DNA of 64,000 bases from Gordonia neofelifaecis NRRL B-59395. Lineage in GTDB: Bacteria; Actinomycetota; Actinomycetes; Mycobacteriales; Mycobacteriaceae. This document shows positions 37,579-48,846 of the stretch, piece after piece. Position 1 is the first letter of the stretch, and each line of letters opens with the position of its first letter. Position numbers and translations under genes: made by a program. The stretch covers positions 248,001 to 312,000 of the forward strand of contig NZ_AEUD01000002.1 in NCBI RefSeq assembly GCF_000192435.1, given 5' to 3'. The notes under the pieces are model-generated. The model worked only from the letters and a program-made list of their open reading frames with translations. It had not been told where the DNA came from and did no database searches.

Positions 37579-37594
37579 GCCCGTAGATCCGGAG

Positions 37595-37951
37595 TCAGCG
37601 GCCGGGGAGTGCTGTGCGCAGCGGTGAGGGAACGACGTCCAGCAGCGCGGCGGCGCAGCGGGACGCGGGGTCCACTGCGGCCACCAGGGCGTCGTCGAAC
37701 TGATCACGACTGACGCCGGACAGGGTCCCCGATGCGTCGACTCCGATGACCGCCGCCAGCTCTCCGGTGGTCGGAACGCAGACCGCCCAGGTGAGGCCGG
37801 ACTCGTCGGCCCAGCCGGCGTCGGCGGCGCGGATGTAGCCGACCGGGTCGGTGACGCCGAGCAACTCCAGAGCTGGCACGTCTGAGAGCCGGTCGTCGTG
37901 CCGCAGCGCACGCAGATACCAGGCCCCGGCGTTTACTTCGACGGCTTCCAT
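37595..37951 (-). CDS. Small protein resembling the first half of a GNAT acetyltransferase
   Basis: A 118-residue protein. ATG follows a purine-rich GGGGAGGAG region. The part AWYLRALRHDDRLSDVPALE to TWAVCVPTTGELAAVIGVD resembles the opening strands of a GNAT-like domain, but the acetyl-CoA loop (Q/RxxGxG/A) is absent. It may be a degenerate or non-catalytic family member. It lies convergent with the permease and downstream of accA3, separated from it by a strong hairpin. Confidence 0.5.
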   Translation of the reverse strand: MEAVEVNAGAWYLRALRHDDRLSDVPALELLGVTDPVGYIRAADAGWADESGLTWAVCVPTTGELAAVIGVDASGTLSGVSRDQFDDALVAAVDPASRCAAALLDVVPSPLRTALPGR

Positions 37952-37979
37952 TCCCCGCCTCACTCCTCCCCTGAAACGA

Positions 37980-38026
37980 CTTGTGCCGTGTTCCGGGACC
38001 CATCGGGTCACGGAACACGGCACAAG
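37980..38026 (-). terminator. Long hairpin after accA3
   Basis: CTTGTGCCGTGTTCCG and its exact complement form a 16-bp stem. Inside it GACCC and GGGTC extend the pairing, leaving a loop of three bases. It lies 18 nt beyond the accA3 stop. Confidence 0.75.
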
Positions 38027-38043
38027 CTTACGTGCGCTGCGAG

Positions 38044-39855
<1,812 letters not shown>

Positions 39856-40015
39856 TGGCACTCCTGTGGCGCCGCCGGGGGCGGGCCGTTGTCGGGGACG
39901 GTTTGTCACCATCCGGGGTCGACGGGCTGCGTCTCGCGCGGGAGTCTCCCGCTCGTGGCGTCCGACACGTGGCTCGCATTCCACGGGCCAACGTGATTTC
40001 CGCGACTCAGATTAA

Positions 40016-40039
40016 CGCACCGAACAAATGCTCGGTGCG
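40016..40039 (-). terminator. Probable terminator after the PapA-like gene
   Basis: CGCACCGA and TCGGTGCG pair perfectly around 8 nt, followed on the complement by TTAATCT. It separates the PapA-like transcript from the accA3 promoter region. Confidence 0.6.
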
Positions 40040-40068
40040 GGGCGTCTCGCGCAAGTCCAGAAAATGGT

Positions 40069-41502
40069 CTACCCGTCTTTGGCCGTACGCGCGAGTAGGT
40101 CGGCGAAGCGGTCGAGGAAAACAGACACCTCCTCCGCGCCGTGCGCTGGATATCGCGCATGCATCCGGATTCCCCCCGGCGTGCGATTCACCCATACGTA
40201 GACCTCGTCATCGGCGTAGGAATGGCTGCGTAGAACGCGTGCGCCCCCCTCGTCGCCTGCGGCGGCCCGGGGCGTGGCCCGGGTATCCATGTACGACACC
40301 ACCATGGTCGGCGAACCCGCCAGTCCGATGAGATCCGCCACACGAAGGAACGGGAGCTCGCTGCCGTGGCGGGTCGCGGTCAGGGCCTCGGTACTGCGCC
40401 GAGCGGCTTCGGCCAACGGCGGATCGTCGGAGACGTCGACGACCAGCGGTGCGAGGCCGACGAACCACCCCAGAGAATGTGACCAAGATCGCTCGGTGCG
40501 GGTGTGTCGCGGCATGATGATCGCGAAGTCGTCGGCCCCGGTGGTCGCCCGGAAGGCGACCGCCAGAGCGCCGAGCAGTCCGCCGACGAGCGACGCCCCC
40601 GACGCGGCGCAGTAGTCCTCGTATCGGAGTGCGGCAGCGTCGTCGAGCAGCAGCCGAGTGCGGGCGGGCTGCACGGGCGTGACGGGCGCGGGCTCGTTGG
40701 CCTCCGAGGCGCCTATGGGACGGGTCGGCGACGATGCCAGCGGGGTGAGGAGCGGATTCGGCGGCATCGTGCCTCCGTAGCGTCCGATGAACTCCGCCCA
40801 GGTGCGTGCGGCCCGATGGTCGGTGTCCGCGGCGTCGGCGGCCCGGCGTTGGGCGTCGGAGAAGTCGAGGTAACTGCCGACCGGCTCGAGCATCGGCGGG
40901 CGCCCCTCGCGCGCGGCGCGGTAGAGCTCCGTCAGCTCGTGATGGGCGGTCACCAGGGAGTAGCCGTCGACGAGAGAGTGGTCGGCGGCGAAGAGAAGCG
41001 TGAAACTCCGTGGGCGGGCGACGGTGGCGAACCGGTAGGCCGGCCAGTGCAGGGGAGCGGTCGCGCGGTCGAACGACCCGGCGATCTGCTCGAGCAGCAG
41101 CGGCGTCTCGGTGTACCAGCCGATCCGCGCCACCTTCACGTGCACCGTGTCCGTCTGAGTGGTGTAACGCTCGGTGCGATAGTGAGCTTGGCGGTCGGCC
41201 TTCAACACGACATGGGTGCGCAGCACCTCGTGGCGGTTGATGTACGCGACGATCGCCGTGCGAACCGCGGGCACGGACATCGGCTCGTCGAACTCGATGG
41301 ACAGACCGAGCCAGGATTCGCGACCGCCTTCACGATGCGTCAGCGCACGGTATTCGAAGGCAGACCGCAGATGCTGCTCGTGATTGTGGGACGTCTCGCG
41401 GACGTCGCGGCGCCAACTGCCGAGACCGCCCGGCACCGCCGGTATCCACTCGACCAGGCCTCCGGGTTCGATCGGAGCGTCGAGAATCTGCTGGAAATCC
41501 AT
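40069..41502 (-). CDS. PapA-like condensation-domain acyltransferase
   Basis: A 477-residue stand-alone condensation-domain protein. The catalytic motif HSLVDG (175-180) fits HxxxDG of polyketide-associated (Pap) acyltransferases. The N-terminal LVEWIPAVPGG, NRHEVLRTHVVL and later SHSLGWFVGLAPLVV segments are also typical. Such enzymes transfer acyl chains to trehalose or other glycolipid acceptors in mycobacteria and rhodococci. The gene starts 16 nt after sufE, splitting the usual accA3-sufE-sseA neighbourhood. Acceptor and donor are unknown; surface glycolipid synthesis is inferred from family and from the adjacent carboxylase genes. Confidence 0.8.
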   Translation of the reverse strand: MDFQQILDAPIEPGGLVEWIPAVPGGLGSWRRDVRETSHNHEQHLRSAFEYRALTHREGGRESWLGLSIEFDEPMSVPAVRTAIVAYINRHEVLRTHVVLKADRQAHYRTERYTTQTDTVHVKVARIGWYTETPLLLEQIAGSFDRATAPLHWPAYRFATVARPRSFTLLFAADHSLVDGYSLVTAHHELTELYRAAREGRPPMLEPVGSYLDFSDAQRRAADAADTDHRAARTWAEFIGRYGGTMPPNPLLTPLASSPTRPIGASEANEPAPVTPVQPARTRLLLDDAAALRYEDYCAASGASLVGGLLGALAVAFRATTGADDFAIIMPRHTRTERSWSHSLGWFVGLAPLVVDVSDDPPLAEAARRSTEALTATRHGSELPFLRVADLIGLAGSPTMVVSYMDTRATPRAAAGDEGGARVLRSHSYADDEVYVWVNRTPGGIRMHARYPAHGAEEVSVFLDRFADLLARTAKDG

Positions 41503-41518
41503 TGCCTGGGCGAGAGTC

Positions 41519-41944
41519 TCAGCTCGCGGTCTGCTCGGAGACCTGCCGTTTGATACGAGTCAGCATGCCCGCCATGCCGTTCAACCGGAGCGGGCTGATG
41601 ACCGACGACAGCCCCAGATCGTGGAAGAAGTCGTTGGGCACCGCGGCGATCTCGTCGGCGGTCGCGCCGTCGAGGCCCTCGTGCAGAATCGACGCGAACC
41701 CGCGGGTCGTCGGCGCCTCCGGCGGCGCGCTGAAGAACAGCCGCACCGCCGAGGCGTCGGACGCGTCGACCGACAGGAAGATCGGGGACTGGCACTCCGG
41801 CACCGGCTCCATCGCCTCCGGCTTCAGTGATTCCGGCAGGTCCGGGAGCTCACGCGAGAACTCCAGGAGCAGGGTGACCTTGTCGGAGTCGGCCAATTCG
41901 GCGAAGTCCGACACGATCTCGGCGAGGGGAGCGGGCAATGTCAT
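41519..41944 (-). CDS. sufE: SufE family sulfur-acceptor protein
   Basis: A 141-residue SufE-like protein. The conserved acceptor Cys is Cys51 in ECQSP, and the middle [22 protein letters not shown] matches the family. SufE accepts persulfide sulfur from a cysteine desulfurase. It follows the rhodanese gene sseA by 16 nt, as in mycobacteria (Rv3283-Rv3284), suggesting linked sulfur transfer. Confidence 0.88.
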   Translation of the reverse strand: MTLPAPLAEIVSDFAELADSDKVTLLLEFSRELPDLPESLKPEAMEPVPECQSPIFLSVDASDASAVRLFFSAPPEAPTTRGFASILHEGLDGATADEIAAVPNDFFHDLGLSSVISPLRLNGMAGMLTRIKRQVSEQTAS

Positions 41945-41960
41945 GCGAATCTTCCGGAGA

Positions 41961-42854
41961 TCAGTTGCCTGCGACCGCGCCGGGCTCGTCGCCCATCACG
42001 ATCGGGACGCGAACGCGGTTACCCCACTCGGTCCACGAGCCGTCGTAGTTCCGGACGTTCTCGAAGCCGAGCAGGTGGGTCAGCACGAACCAGGTGTGGC
42101 TGGAGCGCTCGCCGATGCGGCAGTACGCGATGGTCGGGTTCTTCGGATCGAATCCGGCGTAGACCTCTTGGAGCTCGGGAAGCGTGCGGAACCGGCTGTC
42201 CGGCGCGGCGGCCTTGGCCCACGGGATCGACACGGCCGTCGGGATGTGACCGCCGCGCAGCGCGCCCTCCTGCGGGTAGTCGGGCATGTGGGTGCGCTCG
42301 CCGGTGTACTCCTGCGGCGACCGGACGTCGATCAGCGGCGTGGAACCCAGCTCGGCGAGCACGTCCTCGGCGAAGGCGCGGATCTTGGTGTCGTCGCGCT
42401 CGACGACCGGGTAGTCGGTCTCGCGGTACACGGGGACGTCGAAGGAGGTCTCGCGCTGCTCATCCATCCACGCGTCACGGCCGCCGTCGAGCAGTCGGAC
42501 GTCCTCGTGACCGAAGAGCGTGAAGACCCAGAGGGCGTACGCCGCCCACCAGTTGCTCTTGTCGCCGTAGATCACGACCGTGTCGTCGCGGGCGATGCCC
42601 TTCTCGCTCATCAACTTCGCGAACTGCTCGCCGTTGATGTAGTCGCGGGTCACCGGATCGTTCAGGTGGAGGTGCCAGTCGACCTTCTGAGCGGTCGGAA
42701 TGTGGCCGATGTCGTAGAGGAGCACATCCTCGTCCGACTCGATGATCTTCAGGCCGGGCGCGCCGAGATGCGCCGACAGCCACTCGGTCGTCACCAAGCG
42801 CTCCGGATGTGCGAACTTGGCGAAAGCCGGATTCGGATCGAATTCCACAGTCAC
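41961..42854 (-). CDS. sseA: Thiosulfate sulfurtransferase SseA (two-domain rhodanese)
   Basis: A 297-residue tandem rhodanese. The C-terminal domain holds the active Cys245 in [10 protein letters not shown]; the N-terminal domain ([18 protein letters not shown]) has Asp in the equivalent loop and is structural. GTG gives [11 protein letters not shown]. It transfers sulfane sulfur, probably working with the downstream SufE. It is divergent from a lipoprotein peptidase gene across a 190-bp gap. Confidence 0.9.
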   Translation of the reverse strand: MTVEFDPNPAFAKFAHPERLVTTEWLSAHLGAPGLKIIESDEDVLLYDIGHIPTAQKVDWHLHLNDPVTRDYINGEQFAKLMSEKGIARDDTVVIYGDKSNWWAAYALWVFTLFGHEDVRLLDGGRDAWMDEQRETSFDVPVYRETDYPVVERDDTKIRAFAEDVLAELGSTPLIDVRSPQEYTGERTHMPDYPQEGALRGGHIPTAVSIPWAKAAAPDSRFRTLPELQEVYAGFDPKNPTIAYCRIGERSSHTWFVLTHLLGFENVRNYDGSWTEWGNRVRVPIVMGDEPGAVAGN

Positions 42855-43044
42855 TGAGGGTCTCCCGCCTCTGCTGGTTGGGACGCGGCCGAAACCGGCC
42901 ACCGCTATCAGCATACGGACGCCGACCCCGATGTGTTGCGGCGGATCGCTCTGGCGGATCGCGGCGATCAGGCGCCCGGCCTGCGCGATCGACCGAATGA
43001 CACCTCGCGCGACCATCGGTCGGGTCGGTGTTAGCGTTCCGTGC

Positions 43045-43950
43045 ATGTCGAGTCGGGGAACATGGCGGGGGCGCCGGGCGCTGGTCCTGCCGGTGGTGGC
43101 GGTCGTGGCGATGCTCGGCCTGGTCGGATGCGGGGTCGACGGCACGCCGCAACGAGCCACGCCCAAGGAGCCGATCCACTGCTCGGCCACCGAATGTCCC
43201 GAGCTTCCGGTGTTCTCGGCCAAACGGCTGGCTCCGTCGGGAGTGAACGATGCCAATGAGTCGACTGCGGTGCCCGCGTACCTGACAGCGGTACTCGACG
43301 ACCTGGACGTGGTCTGGCAGGACTGGTTCGCACAGCTCAACATCGAGGAGGCGAGCGCCGGGCGTGTGCTCATCGCACCGGGTCAGGCCTTCCACAGCGA
43401 CTGCCTCGGGTCGGGCGAACTGCCCGACGGTATTCCGAGTGACTTCCCGAACGCCTTCTTCTGCCCCCGCGACAATCAGCCGGACGGCAGCGGAACCAAT
43501 CGCCAGGGTTCGGTGATCCTGCCCGTGCAGACGTTCACCGACATCTGGAACGGCAAGCTGATGGGATCGTCCGGGATCATGCTGGGCGACTTCACCGCCG
43601 CCACGATCATCGCCCACGAGTACGGGCACAACGTCGTGTACCGCCTGGGCAAGGCCTATGGGGTGAGCGAGACCGGCGGGCCGTCCGGTGATGACAAGGA
43701 ATTGATCGCGGACTGTTTCGCCGGCAACTGGGCGGCTACCGTGTTCGAGCGCAAGGACCTCTCGTTCACATCGATCCTGCAGGCGGCGGCGCTGATCGTC
43801 AGCGTCGGCGACGCCGCCCCCGGGCAGGGACACGGCACCTCGGTCGCGCGCGCGGAGGCCCTCTGGCGGGGCTTCAGCGACAACCTCAAGCGTCAGGGCC
43901 AGCCCGGCGACTGCCTGAAGCGCTACTGGCCCGCAGTCTTGAAGAGCTGA
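43045..43950 (+). CDS. Lipoprotein with neutral zinc metallopeptidase domain
   Basis: A 301-residue exported lipoprotein. It has an Arg-rich N-terminus, a hydrophobic segment and a lipobox ending at Cys29 (LVGC). The zinc motif HEYGH is at residues 191-195, and the glutamate in [15 protein letters not shown] about 30 residues later is the likely third ligand, as in the YpfJ-type putative neutral metallopeptidases. Four additional Cys could form disulfides outside the membrane. It has no counterpart at this place in the M. tuberculosis order I recall, so it appears inserted between sseA and maf. Confidence 0.85.
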   Translation: MSSRGTWRGRRALVLPVVAVVAMLGLVGCGVDGTPQRATPKEPIHCSATECPELPVFSAKRLAPSGVNDANESTAVPAYLTAVLDDLDVVWQDWFAQLNIEEASAGRVLIAPGQAFHSDCLGSGELPDGIPSDFPNAFFCPRDNQPDGSGTNRQGSVILPVQTFTDIWNGKLMGSSGIMLGDFTAATIIAHEYGHNVVYRLGKAYGVSETGGPSGDDKELIADCFAGNWAATVFERKDLSFTSILQAAALIVSVGDAAPGQGHGTSVARAEALWRGFSDNLKRQGQPGDCLKRYWPAVLKS

Positions 43951-44041
43951 GCGAGAGCTCGTCGCGCGGTCGACGCGTGTCCACCCCGGGAAGGCCGCGG
44001 CGGACGTTCGCGCAGACCAGTCGGGCGCAGCCCCGCCGCGG

Positions 44042-44716
44042 CTACTCGACGACCCAGAGGTCCGTCACATCGACGCCGACGTCGGCGAGGAGGCGGCGGA
44101 CCAGGGGGAGGCTGATGCCGATGACCGACGACGGATCGCCGTCGATGCCGTCGATCAGCCAGCCGCCGAGGCCGTCGAGGGTGAACGCGCCGGCGACCTC
44201 GAGCGGCTCGCCGGTGGCGGCGTAGCGGGCGAGGATGTCGTCGGAGACGTCGGAGAAGAAGATCGCGGTCGACTGACTGTGCGCCGCAGATGCGACGACC
44301 GCCCCGTCACGCAGCCGCCGGACGCAGTGCCCGGTGATGAGGTGGCCCGTGGTCCCGCGCATCTGCTGCCAGCGGTTGACAGCGGCCTCGACGGTGTGCG
44401 GTTTGCCTGCCAGGACGCCGCCGGTGAGCAGCATCGAGTCACAGGTCAGCACGACCCCGTCGGCGACTGCTCCCGCGGCTTCGGGGGCGTCTCCGCCGAG
44501 CACTGCGGCGACCACCGCGTCGGCCTTCGCCTCGGCGAGACGGGTGACGATCTGGGCGTGCGGTGCGCCCGCCAGCTCGTCGAGCAGGGCGTCCTCGTCC
44601 ACATCAGAGACGACGACCGCCGGCCGCAGACCGGCGTCGCGCAGCACGCGCAGGCGTGCGGGCGATGCCGACCCGAGGACGACGGTCGTCGAGGTGGAAC
44701 TGTGCGGCGCTGTCAC
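44042..44716 (-). CDS. maf: Maf-type nucleotide pyrophosphatase
   Basis: A 224-residue Maf/HAM1-fold nucleotide pyrophosphatase. Signature residues: LGSASPARLRVL at the N-terminus, DVDED, and the acidic CDSMLL loop. Maf proteins hydrolyse non-canonical nucleoside triphosphates. The GTG start overlaps the accE5 stop by four bases, so the two are translationally coupled. Confidence 0.92.
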   Translation of the reverse strand: MTAPHSSTSTTVVLGSASPARLRVLRDAGLRPAVVVSDVDEDALLDELAGAPHAQIVTRLAEAKADAVVAAVLGGDAPEAAGAVADGVVLTCDSMLLTGGVLAGKPHTVEAAVNRWQQMRGTTGHLITGHCVRRLRDGAVVASAAHSQSTAIFFSDVSDDILARYAATGEPLEVAGAFTLDGLGGWLIDGIDGDPSSVIGISLPLVRRLLADVGVDVTDLWVVE

Positions 44717-44967
44717 CAGCCGCCGCGGTTGGTGAAGCTGGCGGGCTGGCCCCAGCTCTCGCGGAACATGTCGACGGGACGACCCCAGTCATTGCGGAGC
44801 TGCGGTCCGGCATCGGCCGAGCCGCCGCCCGCTGCGGCGAAGACGCCGACCAGCGCGGCCAGCTCCTCGTCGGTCGGGTTGCCGTCGACGATGGTCAGGA
44901 ACGGACGGGCCGGCTTCTCATCGCCGCTCGTGCCGTCGACGTCTGCACTGTGAATGTCTGCAGTCAT
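44713..44967 (-). CDS. accE5: Acyl-CoA carboxylase epsilon subunit AccE5
   Basis: An 84-residue small subunit. The C-terminal half PFLTIVDGNPTDEELAALVG, then GRPVDMFRESWGQPASFTNR, is typical of AccE proteins, which bridge the AccA3 and AccD5 subunits. ATG of MTADIHSADV has AAAGG upstream. It sits between accD5 (32-nt gap) and maf. Confidence 0.88.
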   Translation of the reverse strand: MTADIHSADVDGTSGDEKPARPFLTIVDGNPTDEELAALVGVFAAAGGGSADAGPQLRNDWGRPVDMFRESWGQPASFTNRGGW

Positions 44968-44999
44968 GTGCGAGTCGCCTTTCTCGATCGGTGAGCGGT

Positions 45000-46625
45000 T
45001 TACAGCGGGATGTTGCCGTGCTTCTTCGGCGGCAACTGCACCATCTTGCGCTCGAGCAGCTTGAGGGCGTTCGCGATCTGACCGCGGGTGTGGCTCGGCG
45101 GGATGACGGCGTCGACGTATCCGCGCTCGGCGGCGACGTACGGGTTCACCAGGGTGTCCTCGTACTCCTGCTGCAGCTCGAGGCGCAGGGCGTCGACGTC
45201 CTCGCCGTTCGCCTCGGCCTCCTTGAGGCGGCTGCGGTAGACGAAGCCCACCGCGCCCGAGGCGCCCATGACCGCGATCTGCGCGGTCGGCCACGCGAGG
45301 TTCACGTCGGCGCCCATGTGCTTGGAGCCCATGACGTCGTACGCGCCGCCGTAGGCCTTGCGGGTGATGACGGTGATCTTGCCGACCGTCGCCTCGCCGT
45401 AGGCGTAGAGCAGCTTGGCGCCGCGGCGGATGATGCCGTTGTACTCCTGCTCGGTGCCGGGCAGGAAGCCCGGGACGTCGACCAGGGTGACGATCGGGAC
45501 GTTGAAGGCGTCGCAGGTGCGGACGAAGCGCGCGGCCTTCTCCGAGGCGTCGATGTCGAGGCAGCCGGCGAACTGGGTCGGCTGGTTCGCGACGATGCCG
45601 ACGCTGCGGCCGTCCACCCGACCGAAGCCGACGATGACGTTCATCGCGCGCTCGGCCTGGACCTCCAGGAACTCCTCGTCGTCGAGGATGTTCCGGATGA
45701 CGTTGTGCATGTCGTACGGCTGGTTCGGGGAGTCCGGGATGATCGTGTCGAGCGCGATGTCGTCCTCGGTGAGGTTGTCCTCGATGGCGCCGACGCGCTC
45801 GGGCGCGGGCATCCGCGGGGCCTCGGCGCGGCAGTTGCTCGGGAGGTAGCCCAGCAGCTCCTTGACGTAGTCCAGGGCGTCTTCCTCGTCCTGGCCGACG
45901 TAGTGGGCGACGCCCGACTTGGTCATGTGGGTGTGCGCGCCGCCCAGGTCCTCCTGGGTCACGTCCTCGCCGGTGACGGTCTTGATGACGTCGGGGCCGG
46001 TGACGAACATCTGGCTGGTCTGGTCGACCATCACCACGAAGTCGGTCAGCGCGGGGGAGTACACGTGGCCGCCGGCGTTCGGGCCCATGATCAGCGAGAT
46101 CTGCGGGATGACGCCGGAGGCGCGGACGTTGCGGCCGAAGATCTCGCCGTAGAGGGCCAGGGAGACCACGCCCTCCTGGATGCGGGCGCCTGCGCCCTCG
46201 TTGATGCCGATCAGCGGGCGGCCGGTCTTGATCGCCAGGTCCATGACCTTGACGATCTTCTCGCCGTAGACCTCGCCGAGGCTGCCGCCGAACACCGCGG
46301 CGTCCTGGCTGAAGACGCAGACCTCGCGGCCGTCGACGGTGCCGTACCCGGTGACGACGCCGTCGCCCATCGGGCGGCGCTCGGCGAGACCGAAGTTGGT
46401 GGAGCGGTGACGCGCCAGGGCGTCGAGTTCGACGAACGAGCCCTCGTCGAGCAAGTGGGTGATGCGCTCGCGGGCGGTGAGCTTGCCCTTGGCGTGAACC
46501 TTCTCAGCAGCGGCTTCGCCGACTGGGAACTCGGCCTCGGCGAGGCGATTGCGCAGATCGGCGAGCTTGCCCGCCGTGGTGTGGATGTCCGGCGCGGCGC
46601 CGTCGTCGCGTGAAGCAGTCGTCAT
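45000..46625 (-). CDS. accD5: Propionyl-CoA carboxylase beta subunit AccD5
   Basis: A 541-residue carboxyltransferase subunit with two crotonase-like halves: [12 protein letters not shown] and [13 protein letters not shown] in the first, and [20 protein letters not shown] plus [14 protein letters not shown]-like in the second. It carboxylates propionyl- or acetyl-CoA using AccA3-bound carboxybiotin, with AccE5. It leads the accD5-accE5-maf transcript, whose promoter gap contains strong palindromes shared with birA. Confidence 0.95.
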   Translation of the reverse strand: MTTASRDDGAAPDIHTTAGKLADLRNRLAEAEFPVGEAAAEKVHAKGKLTARERITHLLDEGSFVELDALARHRSTNFGLAERRPMGDGVVTGYGTVDGREVCVFSQDAAVFGGSLGEVYGEKIVKVMDLAIKTGRPLIGINEGAGARIQEGVVSLALYGEIFGRNVRASGVIPQISLIMGPNAGGHVYSPALTDFVVMVDQTSQMFVTGPDVIKTVTGEDVTQEDLGGAHTHMTKSGVAHYVGQDEEDALDYVKELLGYLPSNCRAEAPRMPAPERVGAIEDNLTEDDIALDTIIPDSPNQPYDMHNVIRNILDDEEFLEVQAERAMNVIVGFGRVDGRSVGIVANQPTQFAGCLDIDASEKAARFVRTCDAFNVPIVTLVDVPGFLPGTEQEYNGIIRRGAKLLYAYGEATVGKITVITRKAYGGAYDVMGSKHMGADVNLAWPTAQIAVMGASGAVGFVYRSRLKEAEANGEDVDALRLELQQEYEDTLVNPYVAAERGYVDAVIPPSHTRGQIANALKLLERKMVQLPPKKHGNIPL

Positions 46626-46674
46626 GGGATCCGATGCTAACGAGCCGCACCCAGGTCAGGTCAACCGCGGCGAG

Positions 46675-46696
46675 AATGTGAGAATATCCTCACATT
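46675..46696. promoter_or_regulatory. Palindrome in the accD5-birA divergent promoter
   Basis: AATGTGAG and CTCACATT are perfect 8-bp arms around AATATC. The site lies about 50 bp upstream of accD5 and 63 bp upstream of birA. The size and symmetry suit a dimeric repressor. The TGTGA/TCACA halves are 8 bp apart, not the 6 of CRP/GlxR sites. Confidence 0.55.
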
Positions 46697-46722
46697 AGAA
46701 ATCACTCGGACGGGAGTGCTGT

Positions 46723-46736
46723 GAGTGTATTCACTC
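46723..46736. promoter_or_regulatory. Second palindrome, birA-proximal
   Basis: GAGTG and CACTC flank TATT, 22 nt before the birA start. The half-site GTGAGTG resembles the AATGTGAG arm of the neighbouring palindrome, so the two may be related operators. Confidence 0.4.
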
Positions 46737-46758
46737 GTGGCCCGTAGAGTGCAGGTTC

Positions 46759-47559
46759 ATGAGAATCGACGTCCCTGACCGGCGAGTCCTGACGAGCGAT
46801 CTGGCGGGTACTCGATGGCACGCGATCGAGGTGGTCGCGGAGACCGGCTCGACGAATGCCGATCTGATCGCGCGCATCGACGCCGGCGAGGACCTCGGCG
46901 GCACAGTGCTGATCTCGGCACGGCAGACGTCGGGCCGTGGCCGGCACGCGAGAGTCTGGGAGACCCCGCCCGGGCAGCTCGCGATCTCGGCGGCGGTGGC
47001 CGTCGACCCGTCCGCGATCAATCATCTGGGCTGGCTGTCGTTGCTGACCGGACTCGCGGTCCACGACGCGGTGACCGAGCTGACCGGGACGGGCCTGGAA
47101 CTCAAGTGGCCCAACGACGTGCTCGCCCCGGGCGGCCGCAAGATCTCCGGCATCCTGTCGGAGTTCCGGCTCACGCCGGGCGGTGGCGGGGTCGCGGTGA
47201 TCGGCACCGGACTGAATTTGGATCTGCCCGTGGGGTCGGCACCGGACACCGCTGCGTCGATCAGCGGACTCACCGACGGTCCGGTGGATCAGACGCGGGT
47301 CGCGGGCGCGTATCTGCGAGCGTTGTCGGTGCGGCTGGATTCCTGGCCCGACGACATCGCCGCGCTCGCCGAGAACTACCGCGCGGTCAGCGCGACGCTC
47401 GGTTCGAGAGTCCGGTTGATCCTCCCCGGCGACGCCGAGGTGATCGGACGCGCCGTCGACATCGATGACGAGGGACGGGTCGTGGTCGACGGGCCCGACG
47501 GTCGAGTCACCGCGTCGGCGGGCGATGTGACCCACCTGCGGCCGGCACCCGGCTCGTAA
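46759..47559 (+). CDS. birA: Biotin-[acetyl-CoA-carboxylase] ligase BirA
   Basis: A 266-residue biotin protein ligase. The biotinyl-AMP loop GRGRHAR is at residues 59-65 and KWPNDVL at 116-122, with GGRKISGIL for biotin binding. There is no N-terminal helix-turn-helix, so it is a class I ligase and cannot itself bind the palindromes upstream. It attaches biotin to AccA3 and pyruvate carboxylase, both encoded in this window, and is divergent from accD5. Confidence 0.93.
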   Translation: MRIDVPDRRVLTSDLAGTRWHAIEVVAETGSTNADLIARIDAGEDLGGTVLISARQTSGRGRHARVWETPPGQLAISAAVAVDPSAINHLGWLSLLTGLAVHDAVTELTGTGLELKWPNDVLAPGGRKISGILSEFRLTPGGGGVAVIGTGLNLDLPVGSAPDTAASISGLTDGPVDQTRVAGAYLRALSVRLDSWPDDIAALAENYRAVSATLGSRVRLILPGDAEVIGRAVDIDDEGRVVVDGPDGRVTASAGDVTHLRPAPGS

Positions 47560-47563
47560 GCCG

Positions 47564-48169
47564 TCAGCTCCGGTTGCGGTTGCTGCTGGCGTGTCCCATG
47601 GTCGGGATCAGTGTGAGCACGGGCAGCCCGATGATCAGATGCAGGACGGCCGTGCCGATCCCCGACGAGATCTGATCCGACAGCAGCAGCGGCAGGATCA
47701 CGGCGGCCGCGATCAGCAGTCCGACGATCCAGCGGTAGAACTGATTCGGTGCCGGGGTGCCCACCTGAAGCAGGTACCAGAGGGCGCCACCGAGGATCGC
47801 GCACACGAAGCCGGCGACCGCGAACCAGACTTCGTCCTGGGCGAGGGGATTCCAGATGCCGAACTGGCCGGACTCGTTGATCTTCTGCGTGATCGCGCGG
47901 ATCACCCAGGCGGCCAGCCACGCGGCGAGACCGGTGACCACGCCGGTCATCAGGACGCCGCCGCAGAACATCAACGGGTCGATGTCCGGGCCGCGCCGCG
48001 GCGGCTTGCTCGGGGCGGGCTGCTGCGCATACGACGGGTCGTATGCGCTCCGGCTGTAGTCGGCGGCGTTGGCGTCCGGGTACTGCGGGTAGTCGCCGGG
48101 CTGGCTGTAGGCGCGGGTCGGCGGCGGCTGTTGGTGGTAGCCCGGGTCATGCGGATCGTTGTACGTCAT
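47564..48169 (-). CDS. Membrane protein with Pro/Tyr-rich N-terminal tail
   Basis: A 201-residue protein. Residues 1-65 are disordered and rich in Pro, Tyr, Gln and Asp (DPGYHQQPPPTRAYSQPGDY). Four hydrophobic segments follow (about 68-92, 113-135, 145-165, 172-190). No family recognised beyond a general actinobacterial four-helix type. It converges on birA with a 4-nt gap. Function unknown. Confidence 0.7.
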   Translation of the reverse strand: MTYNDPHDPGYHQQPPPTRAYSQPGDYPQYPDANAADYSRSAYDPSYAQQPAPSKPPRRGPDIDPLMFCGGVLMTGVVTGLAAWLAAWVIRAITQKINESGQFGIWNPLAQDEVWFAVAGFVCAILGGALWYLLQVGTPAPNQFYRWIVGLLIAAAVILPLLLSDQISSGIGTAVLHLIIGLPVLTLIPTMGHASSNRNRS

Positions 48170-48291
48170 GGTCCTTGCCTGTTGTCACTGCCTGTTGTCA
48201 CTGTTTGCGATCGCGGGGCGGGGACCCCGATGCGGCCAGTGTAGACCCGATATCAGCCCCTCCTAAGAATCCGGCACTAAGGTGAAATCTC

Positions 48292-48846
48292 ATGGGTTAC
48301 CCGCGCGAGAACCTTGCGCCCGGCGAAGTCGTCGTCATCCACCGGCATCCGCATTGGAAGAGCCTGTTGCTGCCGGTGCTCACGTTCTGGATGTTCACCG
48401 GCGCCGCGGGAGTGGCGATCGGCTACACGAGGGCGTCGTCGATGGCCGATGATGTGAAGTTCTGGTTCACCGTGGTGATCGGCGTGCTCTGGCTGCTCGC
48501 GGCCGCGTGGTTCCTCGCTCGGCCGCTGCTGTCGTGGAAGACGACGCACTTCGTCGTCACCGACCGGCGGGTGATCTACCGCAACGGCATCCTCACCCGA
48601 TCCGGCATCGACATTCCGATCCGCCGGATCAACACGGTGGAGTTCCGGCACGGACTCGTCGACCGGATGCTCCGCACGGGGACGCTGGTGATCGAGTCGG
48701 CGTCCGACGAGCCGCTGTCGTTCCATGACATTCCGCAGGTGGAAGCCGTGCACGCGCAGCTGTACCAGGAGTTGCTCGACGAGGACGACGAGCCGGACAC
48801 GCGGTCAGGTGAGTTCCGGTACGACGATCGGGAGTGGCGCCGATGA
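48292..48846 (+). CDS. PH-domain (YdbS-like) membrane protein
   Basis: A 184-residue protein with two membrane segments (about 24-45 and 58-78), then a bacterial pleckstrin-homology domain: FVVTDRRVIYRNGILTRSGI, then IPIRRINTVEFRHGLVDRML, matching the bPH2 signature. The last four bases overlap the response-regulator start (ATGA). It corresponds to the PH-domain gene next to birA in mycobacteria. Role unknown, probably membrane or envelope homeostasis. Confidence 0.85.
   Translation: MGYPRENLAPGEVVVIHRHPHWKSLLLPVLTFWMFTGAAGVAIGYTRASSMADDVKFWFTVVIGVLWLLAAAWFLARPLLSWKTTHFVVTDRRVIYRNGILTRSGIDIPIRRINTVEFRHGLVDRMLRTGTLVIESASDEPLSFHDIPQVEAVHAQLYQELLDEDDEPDTRSGEFRYDDREWRR

Noticed and set aside
38000-38030. 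Attachment site or transposon end at the accA3 hairpin
   Set aside because: It is a single hairpin with no paired copy, target duplication, transposase or integrase in the window; a terminator role explains it.
46675-46696. CRP/GlxR-type binding site
   Set aside because: The TGTGA and TCACA halves are separated by 8 bp instead of the 6 bp of the consensus.
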